Below are positions 11,726-21,875 of a stretch of DNA of 64,000 nucleotides, one piece after another. The position numbers were made by a program, and so were the translations under genes. Source of the stretch: Aplidium turbinatum. Its lineage: Eukaryota; Chordata; Ascidiacea; Aplousobranchia; Polyclinidae. Each line of letters begins with the position of its first letter. The first letter of the stretch is position 1. The notes under the pieces were generated by a model that saw only the letters and a list, made by a program, of their open reading frames with translations, did not search any database and was not told where the DNA came from. The stretch lies in the NCBI GenBank assembly GCA_918807975.1, contig OU964919.1, positions 41,547,824 through 41,611,823 of the forward strand. Reading direction: 5' to 3'.

Positions 11726-11920
11726 CCAGTCAACAAAATCAGTCCTTTTTACATTGATTCAACGTTTTGCAAACGTTGAATCAATGTAAAAATGACGAAT
11801 TTTGCGTCAAATAAATGAATAATAAAATGACAAAATTTGCGTCAAATCCGTCATTTTTACATTGTTTCAACGTCTGCAAAACGTTGAATCAATGTAAAAA
11901 TGATTGATTTTGCTGACTGG
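11726..11920. repeat. Fold-back MITE with two inner hairpins
   Basis: The ends CCAGTCAACAAAATCA and TGATTTTGCTGACTGG are inverted repeats. Inside, two copies of a hairpin are built from ACATTGATTCAACGTTTTGC and its inverse. The same end and hairpin words recur at 15881-15948 and 20387-20470, so this is a dispersed non-autonomous family. Confidence 0.75.
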
Positions 11921-12135
11921 GTAATCACATACTACAACTACACAGTACACATATTATAAAGTAGCAGTTTTGGAATATTGCTAATTTCATAAAATTATGG
12001 TGTATAGATAACTTATGGTAAGTGGGGTTTTCTTTGATCATTTTTAGAGAATAGCCTCATTCCTTATGCTTTGCTTTCGGATAGCTAACCCGAAACCTAG
12101 CGGTAGACCTGCTGCTATTCTTGTTGGAATGAATA

Positions 12136-12209
12136 GCAGTTACAAGTTGTCTATGCATAGTATAAAAGAAATGCAGTTACAAGTTGTCTATGCATAGTAT
12201 AAAAGAAAT
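12136..12209. repeat. Two-copy tandem repeat, 37 bp unit
   Basis: Two adjacent, apparently identical units begin GCAGTTACAAGTTGTCTATG (12136 and 12173). A simple local duplication. Confidence 0.9.
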
Positions 12210-12321
12210 GCAGACCAAAATGATGTTTGCACTCACAAGCCAATAAAAACTTATCTTTTATTACATCTATTATAACAAATCCGTAACAAAAATGTTGACC
12301 AATAATAGGCCTTCCCATCCC

Positions 12322-12600
12322 GCCCCGTTAGCTCAGTGGTTACGCGCCCGGCTCAAGTTCGACTCTCGGAGTGTGCGCTTGAGCAACGCACTTTCAGGAC
12401 TGCTTCCCATTCAGTGGCACCTAGTGAATTCTCCGGCAACAACACTTCAACAATCGAAAAACTTCAACTTTGCTAATCTCGGTAACCAGCCCTGTGTCAA
12501 GAGCCTCCACAAGTATGCGAAACTACCAGGAATAACCAATCAAGGCTTTGCCAGTCCGAGGATAAAGATTCAAAACCAACCAAGACACAAGCAGTTTTAC
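12322..12600 (+). repeat. tRNA-derived SINE, family A, longest copy
   Basis: The head GCCCCGTTAGCTCAGTGGTT contains a good A-box, and GTTCGACTCTC follows as B-box. The anticodon region is shortened, so this is not a tRNA gene. The body (AGGACTGCTTCCCATTCAGT, GGCACCTAGTGAATTC) matches the copies at 664-832 and 38407-38566. The 3' end carries GATAAAGATTCAAAACCAAC with an AACC-type tail, giving a unit of about 270 bp. A 104-residue reading frame over this region is an accident of the SINE. Confidence 0.85.
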
Positions 12601-14040
12601 AAATGAAACTCATTTTGGCAGCATGATTCTCAAAAGCAGCAAGCAATGTATGATGTATGAGGGGACGACATCATCGCCACCCGTTATTTCATATGTTAGT
12701 TTATTATAGAGTTAAAATTTCTTACCTTTTGCCACACTCCTTGGCTTCATGGCATCCTTTTGACAAACAAACACGAAAATCCGATATGTTGTATTGTGTT
12801 GCGGCATAACAAATAACGATTTTTGTTTGGCTTGACCCATCAGAATACCAGGACAACTATGAACACAAAAAGCACATTACAAAACAGCACAATACAACTC
12901 AAGATTACAAGACAGTAGGCTAATAAAGAAAACTCACATTTATGCACTGTTACATTACCGTTGCATATCGTGCTAGCCAGTAAATGAAATAAACACCAGT
13001 TTGTCAAGGACTTGTTTTTGTTAATATACTTGGTGAGTTATAGATGGGTCATTTTAAAATTACATGTAGCTAGGATAGGAATCGCTATGCCAGCAGGCAG
13101 CAACTAAAATGTAATAGGCTTAGCCGGAAGATATTCTAAATTATATGAAAAACAATTTCTCAAGGATGGTACAGTACTCCCCATTCCCCAATTTATGTAC
13201 GGTACTTTATAACAAACATGTAGTAACATTATTGTTAACTCAAAATTACTTCAAGAACTTGACGTTTCCTGACAGCCGGTCGTATGGGGATGGATTGGAA
13301 TTTTGTTGTGGAGTTGTCTCCCCACTGGACCTTGACTCCAAAGGTTGCAGAGTTGTTGAAATGGATTTTTTTGAAAAAAATTGAAGGGCATGCATTGCGG
13401 TTTAATGCTGTGTGGCAAGTCCCATGTTAAATTGAAGATTTTGAAAATCTGTTTCCTTGAAATGGAGTCGGCATTATTATGCTGGTCTCTGTTGCTCCTG
13501 ACCATACTCTTGTGATGTTTACAAACTTGTCCCATTTCAATTTTCTTGTATGAAGAACCACCAGATGAACACTGAACAGTCATACACAACACATCGACTT
13601 GTCATGATGAGTATAAAACTGTAACAGGTTTAGCTTAATCTATTCAAGTAAGGTATGGCACTGGGAAAGCATGTACCGTATATTGAGGTAGGCATATTAG
13701 TTTAGCCTGTCTGATAGGCCTACAAACATGTCTGATAGTACACAAACATGACTAAAGATGAAAAATAAATAAATTTAAGCCCCTACAACCCTTGACTGTC
13801 TAAACCTCTTGTTACTAAATCCCATCAAAACCATTCTGTAGCACTGAAGCAAAATAATCGCATTTGCTTGTTCCCTGCAAACAGTGCAAGGCCTAGTGTA
13901 AATGTGTAGTATGGTCTCTAAAATGATGTAATCTAGTATCAAAGCTACAATAAACTAAATCTGAGCTAAAATTTTTACTTGTGATAATCTTATCTACTGC
14001 TGCAACGATTCAAACCTTATCTGCAGCTGCACTCAACACC
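12601..14040. other. Intergenic, nothing recognised
   Basis: No gene supported. Overlapping open frames at 13145-13384 (+) and 13251-13592 (-) have no domain-like features. A short imperfect repeat of (A/T)ACAAACATG(A/T)CTGATAG occurs near 13720-13750. Confidence 0.4.
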
Positions 14041-14277
14041 TTAAACTAGCAAAATGTTTTTGCCAAAGTCTGGTTATGACGTCACGTAAGCAAATATTTT
14101 ATTTTGACAACAGTTGAGGCGGCGTGTGTTCGAATTGCAAAACCAAAACTTTGTTTTAAGATTGCGCGAGAACAAATGGGTACTTTTTCATAAAAACAAG
14201 TGCAACGTGTTTTTGAATATCCCCTTTATGTATTTCAACTCTCAATTTGCATTTGAAAATGGGGTTGTCTGCCCCTT
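14041..14277. repeat. MITE-like sequence ending GCCCCTTTAA
   Basis: The right end GGGGTTGTCTGCCCCTTTAA (to about 14279) is the inverse of the start at 10711, and the block carries TGACGTCA at 14077-14084 as the other copy does. The left limit is uncertain; a TTAA at 14041 is a candidate. Short frames here are not genes. Confidence 0.45.
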
Positions 14278-14440
14278 TAATGAAATTTTCAACGGTTCGA
14301 GAAAAGGCTTTCTCTGCCCATAAAACGTTGAATGGTAGTTTTATCAAATATTTCTGGAAACTTCCTTGGTTTCGAATCATAAGAAGAAAAAGTATGCAAA
14401 CACAGACAGAATTTTGTGAAATAAACACGATGACCTAAAG
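14278..14440 (+). repeat. Second copy of the 10.2 kb dispersed repeat
   Basis: Matches 10160-10710 (- strand) with AACGGTTCGAGAAAAGG, TTGAATGGTAGTTTTATCAA and TTTTGTGAAATAAA. It lacks the LINE insertion, so it serves as the uninterrupted form of that repeat. The hAT begins directly after it. Confidence 0.6.
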
Positions 14441-15030
14441 CAGGGGTCACCAACTGGCGGCCCGCCACGCTGTATCGCTGCGGCCCGCGGAAGGTATCAG
14501 CTTACAAGTATAACCAAAAATAATTTTCTTGAGGAGTTAAAGAGCACGAAGGCAAAAAATACTTTCCGGGAAGCATATTCTCGCTTTGCATACGATTCCA
14601 CCGACCAGCTAATTAGATTGCAGTTCTAGGTGGGGGTTGCTTAAAGCTATTCCAATACGATATCCAGCCACACTGTCCCAGTGGTTGATTAAAACGTCTG
14701 TTTTCGAATTTCGAAAATGTCTGTGAGCATAGGGTTGCTTATTTCAAGTTTGCAAATGTCATGTAAACACTAGTGTGCGTTTCACCGTTATTGTGTTTCA
14801 CGAGCAGTGTTCTCTTTATGCAAGGTTTTGTTGGCAAAATAGGTCGGTGTGCCAACTCAATTTATAATAAATTGGCAAAATATTAGGCTATATATAAATT
14901 GAAAGACTTTTTCTGATTGTATTATGAAAATATTTAGCTTAGTAGCCTAGTGCAAATTGCTTTTTTTTTTTTTTTTTTAAAGAAATATGGAACGCTTCTC
15001 GATTTTGCGTGTCATCCTTGCGCAGGGACC

Positions 15031-15068
<38 letters not shown>

Positions 15069-15778
15069 CTACTGCCGAGTGCCGAAGCAAGTTCTGCAAA
15101 ATGTTGTTAATCAACAAATTCCTGCCACACTGATAAGCATCGCAAGTGACAGTTGTCTATAACAAAAGAAAGACAGTTTTATAGACTCTCACAAAAAGGA
15201 TGAAAAACCAATTCATTGCTTTTTTAAAGGGAAGACTGTTCATGAATTACAATAGAATTACGATTTTTGGGTGATTTCCACAAGCATTTGTTTCATGGTG
15301 CCTGATTTCTTTTTCCCTGTTATTGGAGCCTATTTTTCGCTGATATGTTTGCAGATCACTATTGTTGCCTGTATTGCAATGTGTCAAACATTTCCTTGTT
15401 TACTGAAATTGTTAATTGCAAGATATCTTTTGTGAAGCGAAGTGACAACACCACTCTTGCTTGGCGATGAATATTCTGATGAAACCGCTCGCCTCGCTAT
15501 AAGTGCACAAAACAAGTGGCCTCGTTTATTAGGCATTGTTAAAAAAAAGTCAAAAGTGTTGTAAAAAAAGCTTGGCCTGGCAGTAGCGTTGTTCGAATAA
15601 TTTTGTTGCTGCGGTATTCTAAGATAAATATTAACAACATGTAACGCTGGATACTGGGTACGCAATGCGTTCTTTTCTAGCATAAGAGTCAACCTACTTA
15701 AAATTTTATTAGTGCGGCCCGCCACAGCTCTCCTTAGTGCCAAAGTGGCCCGCATGCAAAAAAGGTTGGTGACCCCTG
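14441..15778. mobile_element. hAT transposon, CAGGGGTCACCAAC ends, carrying a U6 copy
   Basis: The left end is CAGGGGTCACCAACTGGCGG and the right end is an inverted CAGGGGTCACCAACCTTTTT. The perfect octamer ACCTAAAG flanks both (14433-14440, 15779-15786). GCGGCCCGCC occurs near both ends. The U6 retropseudogene (14979-15094) lies inside. A 141-residue open frame on the - strand (15384-15809) crosses the right end and shows no hAT domain, so I do not call it a gene. Probably non-autonomous. Confidence 0.88.
14961..15094 (-). pseudogene. U6 snRNA retropseudogene with poly(A)
   Basis: On the - strand it starts at 15094 with GAACTTGCTTCGGCA and runs through the almost invariant U6 core: ATACTAAAATTGGAACGATA, ACAGAGAAGATTAGCATGG, CCCTGCGCAAGGATGACACG, GAAGCGTTCCATATTTCTTT. 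It ends in about 18 A (14961-14978). The flanks TGCAAATTGC (left) and TGCAAAATG (right) look like a slightly decayed target duplication. Full length, poly(A) and duplication together indicate LINE-mediated retrocopying. A CTCGGCA duplication in the 5' stem-loop (about 15072-15086) differs from the family consensus and would disturb that stem, so a functional gene is unlikely. Confidence 0.88.
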
Positions 15779-15880
15779 ACCTAAAGCAAATAAAAACTGT
15801 TCTTTTCACATTGATTTAACCTACAGAAACATTGAGTCGATGTGAAACAAACAGGTTCCATTATTTGTCTTCGGTCAAGT

Positions 15881-15948
15881 CCCAGACAACAAATTAACCG
15901 TTTTTTTACATTGATTCAAGGTGAAAACGGGTGATTTGCTGTCTGGGG
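15881..15948. repeat. Fold-back MITE, short copy
   Basis: Ends CCCAGACAACAAATTAACC and GGTGATTTGCTGTCTGGG, with TTTACATTGATTCAAGG between. Same family as 11726-11920 and 20387-20470. The inner hairpin is partly lost. A related hairpin-like piece lies just upstream at about 15800-15856. Confidence 0.65.
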
Positions 15949-18588
15949 TTTGTTGACATGAAAAACGATGAATTTCATGCACACGGCGCGTTTAAACGAA
16001 CGCAATCGAAACGAAAAACAATCGTTCTCAGTTGCTGATCAGCTGGATCGCGATGTTTGAAGAGAAAACGTCATGAAAAACCCACACAAGGCAGCATTTG
16101 AGCAATGACGTCAGATACAAAAATGTCACGTTCGCAATTTTACACGTCACAACACAGCTTCTGCCAAAACATCGAAAACATGAAATCAAAAATTTTACGA
16201 TTCTTGTGAGGTCAATATCTTGTTCCTGGTTAAAAAAAATCACAAGCAGATCTGTTTATGCTCTCCAGAAACATATGCGTCAAAACACTCTATCCAAAAC
16301 AAACCAACCTTAGTGCTTTCATGATATCTACAAACCTCACTAACAGAATAGATATGCTCTTCAGTCTTTATCTATGCCAGTCATGCATTGCTTTGATAAG
16401 AATTATCCAATCAGCTGCAACTTTGTAAATGCTAATTAAAACCCTTGATCTCCTGAAGCAGTTGCAATTTTTGTTGTTGACTTGGTGACGAACACCCTTC
16501 TAAATTCAAACTCATTGGATTTGTCGTGTGAAGGCGTGGGGTTTGCATTGGTGGATTTGAATTTCTGAGCTTTAATCGTTGGGTTTTAATTGACATAAAA
16601 CTTTATGTAGATTGAATTAGGTTTTCGGATGATCTTCGAACTGATTCACCAAGACATATAATACAACAAGATACAATCACAATACAATCAACCAGGTGTG
16701 AAATAGTGCAACAGCATGCACAAAACAAGAAAATTATGCAGTTGTCAAAACGCTTGTGAAAATCTGAGTTCAATCTCTATACTTTAAGATAATATGTTAA
16801 TACGACTTGTGGTCTCAGCGAGAATTCATAATTCCCAACCTGGATCAATCTCAGCTAACTAACGTGATGGTAATTCCAAAGCTCTCTAGACAATATTTAT
16901 GTTTTGATCTAAAACCTTGAGTGTGGTGAGTAAACACTCAACGTTTTTGTAGATACAGTTGTGGAAAGTTTAGTTTTCCAAGTTTACTGACACTTGCGGG
17001 GACGGCCACATGGAACAGTGGTGGGTCCAGGGAGAGGGGAAGATTGTTGCAATCGGCCCTTTAAACACAGAAAAGTAAGTTATTTATGGTGTATTTGCAA
17101 GGTTGAATTAAGGTAGACCAACACATTACTGTATTTTGTAGAAGTCGCCCGAAGACAGACTTCAAAGTGCATACGGCAGGGCATACAATCAAGGACTGCT
17201 CACTGGACAGATCTACCTTTGGTATGTAAGGCCTAGTCTTTATTGATGACGACACCGAAAGTGGCTAACCGACTGGTGTCCTAATAGTTAGCAACAATAC
17301 GAGAGAAAAAGTAGTTTGATGAAATACCACTCTGGTGTCAAATAATAATAAAATTTAAGACTTGATTTTTCTACTGGCAGCATCTTGTTTACCGCAAGAA
17401 CAACATTTAAAAAAGCCCCCTTTATTTTTATGTACTCCACCTCAAATCTGTTCCTTCCTGTCCAAGTGCCTACGTGCCGATACGCACGAGCACGCTTGTT
17501 ACGTCACAACGTAGTCGCTTTAAATACAGCAAGCGGAAGACGTGAGGATGGATAGAACCAAAAAAACATTTGAGTTGTGGAATGGTTCGGTTTGCATTTT
17601 GGAATTGATTTTGACATAAGCGAATTATTATGTTTGAAATTTGATAATATTTGCGCTAGTTAACGTATAGCTCCTGAACTTGATAAATTTGCATAAAATC
17701 TGGCTAGTATACTCTTTTGTCTGCAAAGTACAAACAGATCGCTTTCATTATTATAAGGAATCTTTATTGAAAGTTGTCGTATTGATAAAAAACTTAAACG
17801 TTTTTACACATACGGCTTCAAAGCATTCTCACGAAATGATGTGGAGAGGTTTGTGAGCTTTCAAGACAAACTTTTAACTGTCGCGCAACACTGAAGTTAA
17901 ATGCAAAATAAAAGCTTATGTCAGCATATCACCAATTTTTTAGCCTACTACTTTTAAAGAATTTTGACAGTACGCAAAAACGTTACTACGTCGTATATTT
18001 CATTTTCTTGGTACTTAGTATTGGTTTCAATTTTTTGGACTGAAGCAGGTTTTAGGAAGACTATTCCTGGCAGTTTAACATACTTTTATTAAACGAAATA
18101 GAGAAGGTTTTAAGCCGGAAACTCAAACCCGATCACCAATGTTGACAGTTTTGAGTTTCTGTTTGTAGTCGCAGTGCTGTTGGTGTGACAACTGCACGGT
18201 TTTTGTTAGTTTAACTTTAAAGCAGTGACGTGGTCAGGTCTTGGCCTACCTGAAACAATACATTGTAAGCTAATTGTGATGCTTTTTCAAGTATTTTATG
18301 CTATTCAGGCACCGAGGTGGCCACCACTTTGATTTAAAGTTGCCTGCGTCGATATGCCATAAAATAATGTAACTTGGATGCGGATCACAACAATCATACA
18401 AATATACAGGAATTTAAGGCAAGCACATCCATGTGCCTTGCTTTCACATATTAGACAATCTCTAGTAGTTTGTAATGCAGTTTAGCTCGGTGTTAATTTT
18501 GTTGCGTCGGTTTCAAGATTTCCTTTCAGTTTGTTTGATCAAACCAATTTGTTTTTTTATTAATCGTACCAATTTGTTTTGTTGTTAG
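15949..18588. other. Intergenic, upstream of second NDUFA4/NMES1-like gene
   Basis: No gene supported. Short frames near 16028-16313 and 17061-17255 have no recognisable features. TGACGTCA at 16106-16113. The block ends in a pyrimidine-rich tract with AG at 18587-18588 (TTTGTTGTTAG-like), a possible 3' splice site 44 bases before the next ATG. Confidence 0.4.
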
Positions 18589-18632
18589 ACAATACTTTGA
18601 TAGAGTTCTCTTTAAAAAATATTTTCTTTGTC

Positions 18633-18953
18633 ATGGCAACCAAGTTAGTCGGATACGTTTTGCGCAACATGAATACCACCTTGAGGGAGCATTCCGCCAC
18701 TGTCCCACTGCTAGGGGCTTGTTTTTTTTCTGGATCTATCGGAATGTTTACTATGTTCTATACGTCACTGCGGAAGAGTGACGTAGAATTCAACCGTTGG
18801 ACTGCCCAAGCCTACCAGCCTTTAAAAGTAGCAGCTGATGAGAAGTGGTATGTCGCCAAGTCCTCCAAAGACGCTTACCAATGTGATACAAAGGAATTGC
18901 AGGAACTCCTAAACGAAGTGTACGAGGACGGTCGCTATTTAACCAAGCATTGA
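18633..18953 (+). CDS. NDUFA4/NMES1-like small membrane protein 2, single exon
   Basis: A 106-residue protein. An upstream in-frame ATG exists, but the ATG at 18633 (TGTCATGGCAACC) begins the part that aligns with the protein of 7257-8427. It has an N-terminal basic stretch, then REHSATVPLLGACFFSGSIG opening the membrane segment (about residues 22-45), DVEFNRW matching VIWNRW and the family's DV..DR, and a C-terminal LQELLNEVYEDGRYLT nearly identical in pattern to its paralogue. The paralogue's intron falls inside the membrane segment; here that position is uninterrupted, so the intron was either lost (perhaps by retrocopying) or gained in the other gene. No poly(A) or target duplication is seen that would prove a retrogene. 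A complex IV-associated mitochondrial role is inferred from the family. Confidence 0.6.
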   Translation: MATKLVGYVLRNMNTTLREHSATVPLLGACFFSGSIGMFTMFYTSLRKSDVEFNRWTAQAYQPLKVAADEKWYVAKSSKDAYQCDTKELQELLNEVYEDGRYLTKH

Positions 18954-20386
18954 ACGTCCTAGCAAAGGAATTTACAAATTTAGCAGCACTACCGAGTCTA
19001 ACGTTAGTTTTCGTTTAAAATTGTAAAACAAACAATTTTTGATATCATAGAAAGATTGCTAGGAATCTAATTATGCAGTAAAATAATATTTGGAAAGACT
19101 ACAAACGTTTTCGAGTTTCACGGAAAAGTTACTAGGAATCTAATTATGCATTAGAAACCACATTTGGAAAGAATAACACTGCAAAAGCACAGTTAACGTA
19201 AATGACCCTCATGAGGTTTATTTGAACTTTTGAAAGTGAAGTGTTGTTCCTCAGCGTGTTATGACGGGACTAAAATTTTCACATCAACCTGTCCAATGTC
19301 CATGCGGGCTCGCATGATTGCCTTGATGTGTTTGTTCTATTATTTACTTTCGTGACGTTTGCAAAGACCGTTGTGATTGAAATAAGTTGGTTGAGAAAGT
19401 CAAGTGTTGGCAAATATGATTTGAAATATTGTTTGTGAAGGTTATTGTGACAAGTTAAGCAAGTTTTATCAAAAATAAACTTTTGCTTACTGAAGTTTTT
19501 AATTATTGCATGCTCAAATTGCTCATTCTGTGGGGGTACCGGTTGTTCGAAACTTTTGTTTTGTTGGTTGAAACAAAAGAAAATTTCCTTGCCGACGAAT
19601 TTCAATTTGATTCGGAACGGCAAAAGAATTTGGGTCGAAACAAGATATTTTGAAATATGTTTGTTTCAAAAAGTCCTTGTGTCTTGTAAGATTTTATTAT
19701 CAACAGGGCGGCAATGCATGTTTGTGTGAACATTTAAAAATACTAATACTAAAATCTGTAGTTTTGTTTAAATATCTTTTTATTACTCACTGTCTACTCA
19801 ACATTATTCGCTTTTGCATGTTAATATTTCATCAGTTAGCTAAGATATATTAAAGTTTCCTTGTAGAAAACAATTAATGTGGTTCATAACAGTATATCAC
19901 TTTCGTCGTGTTAAATGTATTTTTCTTAAACTAATGAAAACTAGTTCAACTACCATATGAATAAATTTCTTTGCAAGTTTAAATGTGTGTCAAGCCTACC
20001 TGGCAGTACTACTACAACTGTTTATGAATTGTCTCATTTTCTCAATGTATCGTGATAGTCAAGTTGCTAGATGTCTATTAACCAATTTATGATTGTGACT
20101 TTCCATATCGCTTGTTTGTTGCCCAACAAGCAAAGCATAGTAAATGAATAACTAAGTGATTGTTCAGTGGCGCAGTCAAATTTGTAAAATAGTCTATTCA
20201 ATAATTTCGTCAAAATAATCATGTTTTTGTTTAAATTGCTAGAAAAGCTATCAGACAAAAAAGTGATGTAAAAGGTATAAAATCTAAACTTAATCATGTT
20301 CCGTTTCATTGCACTTTTTTTATAATTATAATACTTCAATCATGTTGAATTATGCACTATTAATCCATTGCACGTTCAGCCTACTT
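18954..20386. other. 3' UTR and intergenic, nothing recognised
   Basis: Contains a local imperfect duplication (GAAAGATTGCTAGGAATCTA near 19047 and GTTACTAGGAATCTAATTATG near 19127). A candidate AATAAA lies near 19472. Open frames at 19279-19623 (-) and 20067-20339 (-) show no domain. Confidence 0.4.
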
Positions 20387-20470
20387 CCAGGCAGCAAATC
20401 AACTATTTTTACATTGATTCAACGTCTTCAGACGTTGAACTGATGTAAAAGTGGTTGATTTGCTGTCTGG
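20387..20470. repeat. Fold-back MITE, compact copy
   Basis: An 84 bp near-perfect inverted repeat: CCAGGCAGCAAATCAAC to GTTGATTTGCTGTCTGG, with ACATTGATTCAACGTC and GACGTTGAACTGATGT as the central hairpin. This is the cleanest member of the 11726-11920 family. Confidence 0.8.
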
Positions 20471-20851
20471 TGTGCGACATCGAGCTGTTTGTTGTTGAAT
20501 GTACGTTAAGTATCTTTAGAAGAAATTTTGTCACCGGATAGCGAAAGTAATTTTTCATATTTCTAATTGTATAATGATGTTGACTTGATGTAAAACTTTC
20601 ATTGTTTGTGAATCTATTATATATCTTGCACTTGTTTCGTTTTTGCAATAAAAGTTTCAATTTCCAGAAGTAGCCTCTTTCCCTCAAGAGAGTGATTCTA
20701 TTGATTCTACAACACAGAGAGTCCACAAACTTGCAGTAGCCACTGCTGCACCAAATGTTCATACATTTCAAGAGAGGGGGGGGGGGGGGGCAATTGCGTT
20801 AGGATACCAACACACAACTTTGCTACTTTTTTTTAAAAAAGTCTATCCGCG
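20471..20851. other. Intergenic, no gene; G homopolymer
   Basis: A - strand open frame (20409-20771) overlaps the MITE and has no domain. A run of 14 G follows GAGA near 20775-20790. Confidence 0.4.
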
Positions 20852-20941
20852 TGCTATCACACCCCTGTCTGCTTCAACTCGATATGCCACGGAGGCGTGG
20901 ATACGTAGATATCGAGTTAAAGCAGACAGGGGTGTGATAGC
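20852..20941. repeat. Long perfect-type hairpin
   Basis: GCTATCACACCCCTGTCTGC...CTCGATAT pairs with ATATCGAGTTAAAGCAGACA...GATAGC. The arms are about 33 bp with one visible mismatch, around a 23 bp loop. No relation to the other fold-back families here. It could be a MITE or a structured transcript. Confidence 0.8.
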
Positions 20942-21149
20942 CCGAGGATCAGAGCTTTTTAAATTTTTTGCTTTTCGATGCAAGTTTTTTCGGTGAAGAG
21001 AAAACAATTCTTAAAAAAAGTAATTCGACATGAAATCAAAGCAACGAATATGGCGATGAGGTAGACGTTGATGTCTCAGCTTCTGATCCGTTTTCTTGTT
21101 GTTATTGAGAAGGAAAAGTTGCTCAAGGACTCTTCATTTCGGATACAAT

Positions 21150-21365
21150 CGAACGAATAAATATAATCATCATCAATCATAATGATAATCATAACCATAA
21201 TCATCATGTGCCGTCTCTTAGACTTGGTTGGCTGTCAATTGCTTCCACACGTCAAATTCTTTCGCTACTCTTTTTGCTTCTCCAATCCTTGACAAGTCAT
21301 CCCACTGTTTTACATCATCTCCCCAAGTTCGCCTCCTTCTCCTGCACCTCTTTTCTTCAACCATA
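21150..21365 (-). mobile_element. LINE 3' end, C-terminal fragment
   Basis: On the - strand a short frame reads GMVEEKRCRRRRRTWGDDVK, then QWDDLSRIGEAKR and VWKQL before a stop. It is followed by a TGATTATGATT-type microsatellite tail. This is the arginine-rich C-terminus and tail typical of LINE reverse transcriptases of the type also seen at 10284 and 58802. Strongly 5'-truncated. Confidence 0.6.
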
Positions 21366-21814
21366 CCTTCGATAACCAAATACAATATACAAATATAATA
21401 ATTAAATAAAATCAGCTAGGTTCCAAAACTTGTATAATTTATTAATAAAGCTTTTGCCATAGTAAACGCGCCGCTTTTGAAGTGGCAAGAGCTTTATCAA
21501 TAAATTATAAGCTACAAGTTTCCAAACTTGGCTTGCTTTATTTAGCTGCAACGAATATTGTGCCGAAACAAAAGAAAATATTTCAAAAATTTCAAATACT
21601 TTTGTTTTCAGCAGTCGTAAGCCTGAATAATTCGCAGGGCGTTTCATTTCAAATTCACAACAAAAACATTTATTTTTATTTCGAAACAAAACCAAGATAA
21701 AGAGTTTTCTAAAAGAAGTGTTTCAAAATATCTTCGAAATCTTTGTATAGTAGCTTACTCTCACCATGCTACAAACAAAACTTGGTAGACGTGTCAAGGC
21801 TTCTATAACCTATC
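21366..21814. other. Intergenic, nothing recognised
   Basis: Overlapping short frames on both strands (21402-21700) show no domain-like features. Confidence 0.4.
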
Positions 21815-21875
21815 AAGGCTTTGTCAGCCCGAGGATAAAGATTCAAAACCAACCAACCAGACAGTCCACTATCTT
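21815..21875 (+). repeat. Tail fragment of tRNA-SINE family A
   Basis: CAAGGCTTTGTCAGCCCGAG and GATAAAGATTCAAAACCAAC match the 3' part of the SINE at 12322. No head is present. Confidence 0.65.

Noticed and set aside
12322-12400. A functional tRNA gene (good A-box, B-box-like TTCGA)
   Set aside because: The anticodon arm region is shortened, no cloverleaf forms, and the sequence runs into a body and tail shared with two other SINE copies.
12292-12606. A 104-residue open frame as a gene
   Set aside because: It lies entirely over SINE family A and follows SINE blocks shared with other copies.
15384-15809. A 141-residue open frame on the - strand as a protein gene
   Set aside because: It crosses the right end and target duplication of the hAT and shows no known domain.
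20775-20790. G homopolymer runs (also near 7756) as regulatory G-quadruplexes
   Set aside because: Single runs without the four-tract pattern; they may be sequencing or slippage products.
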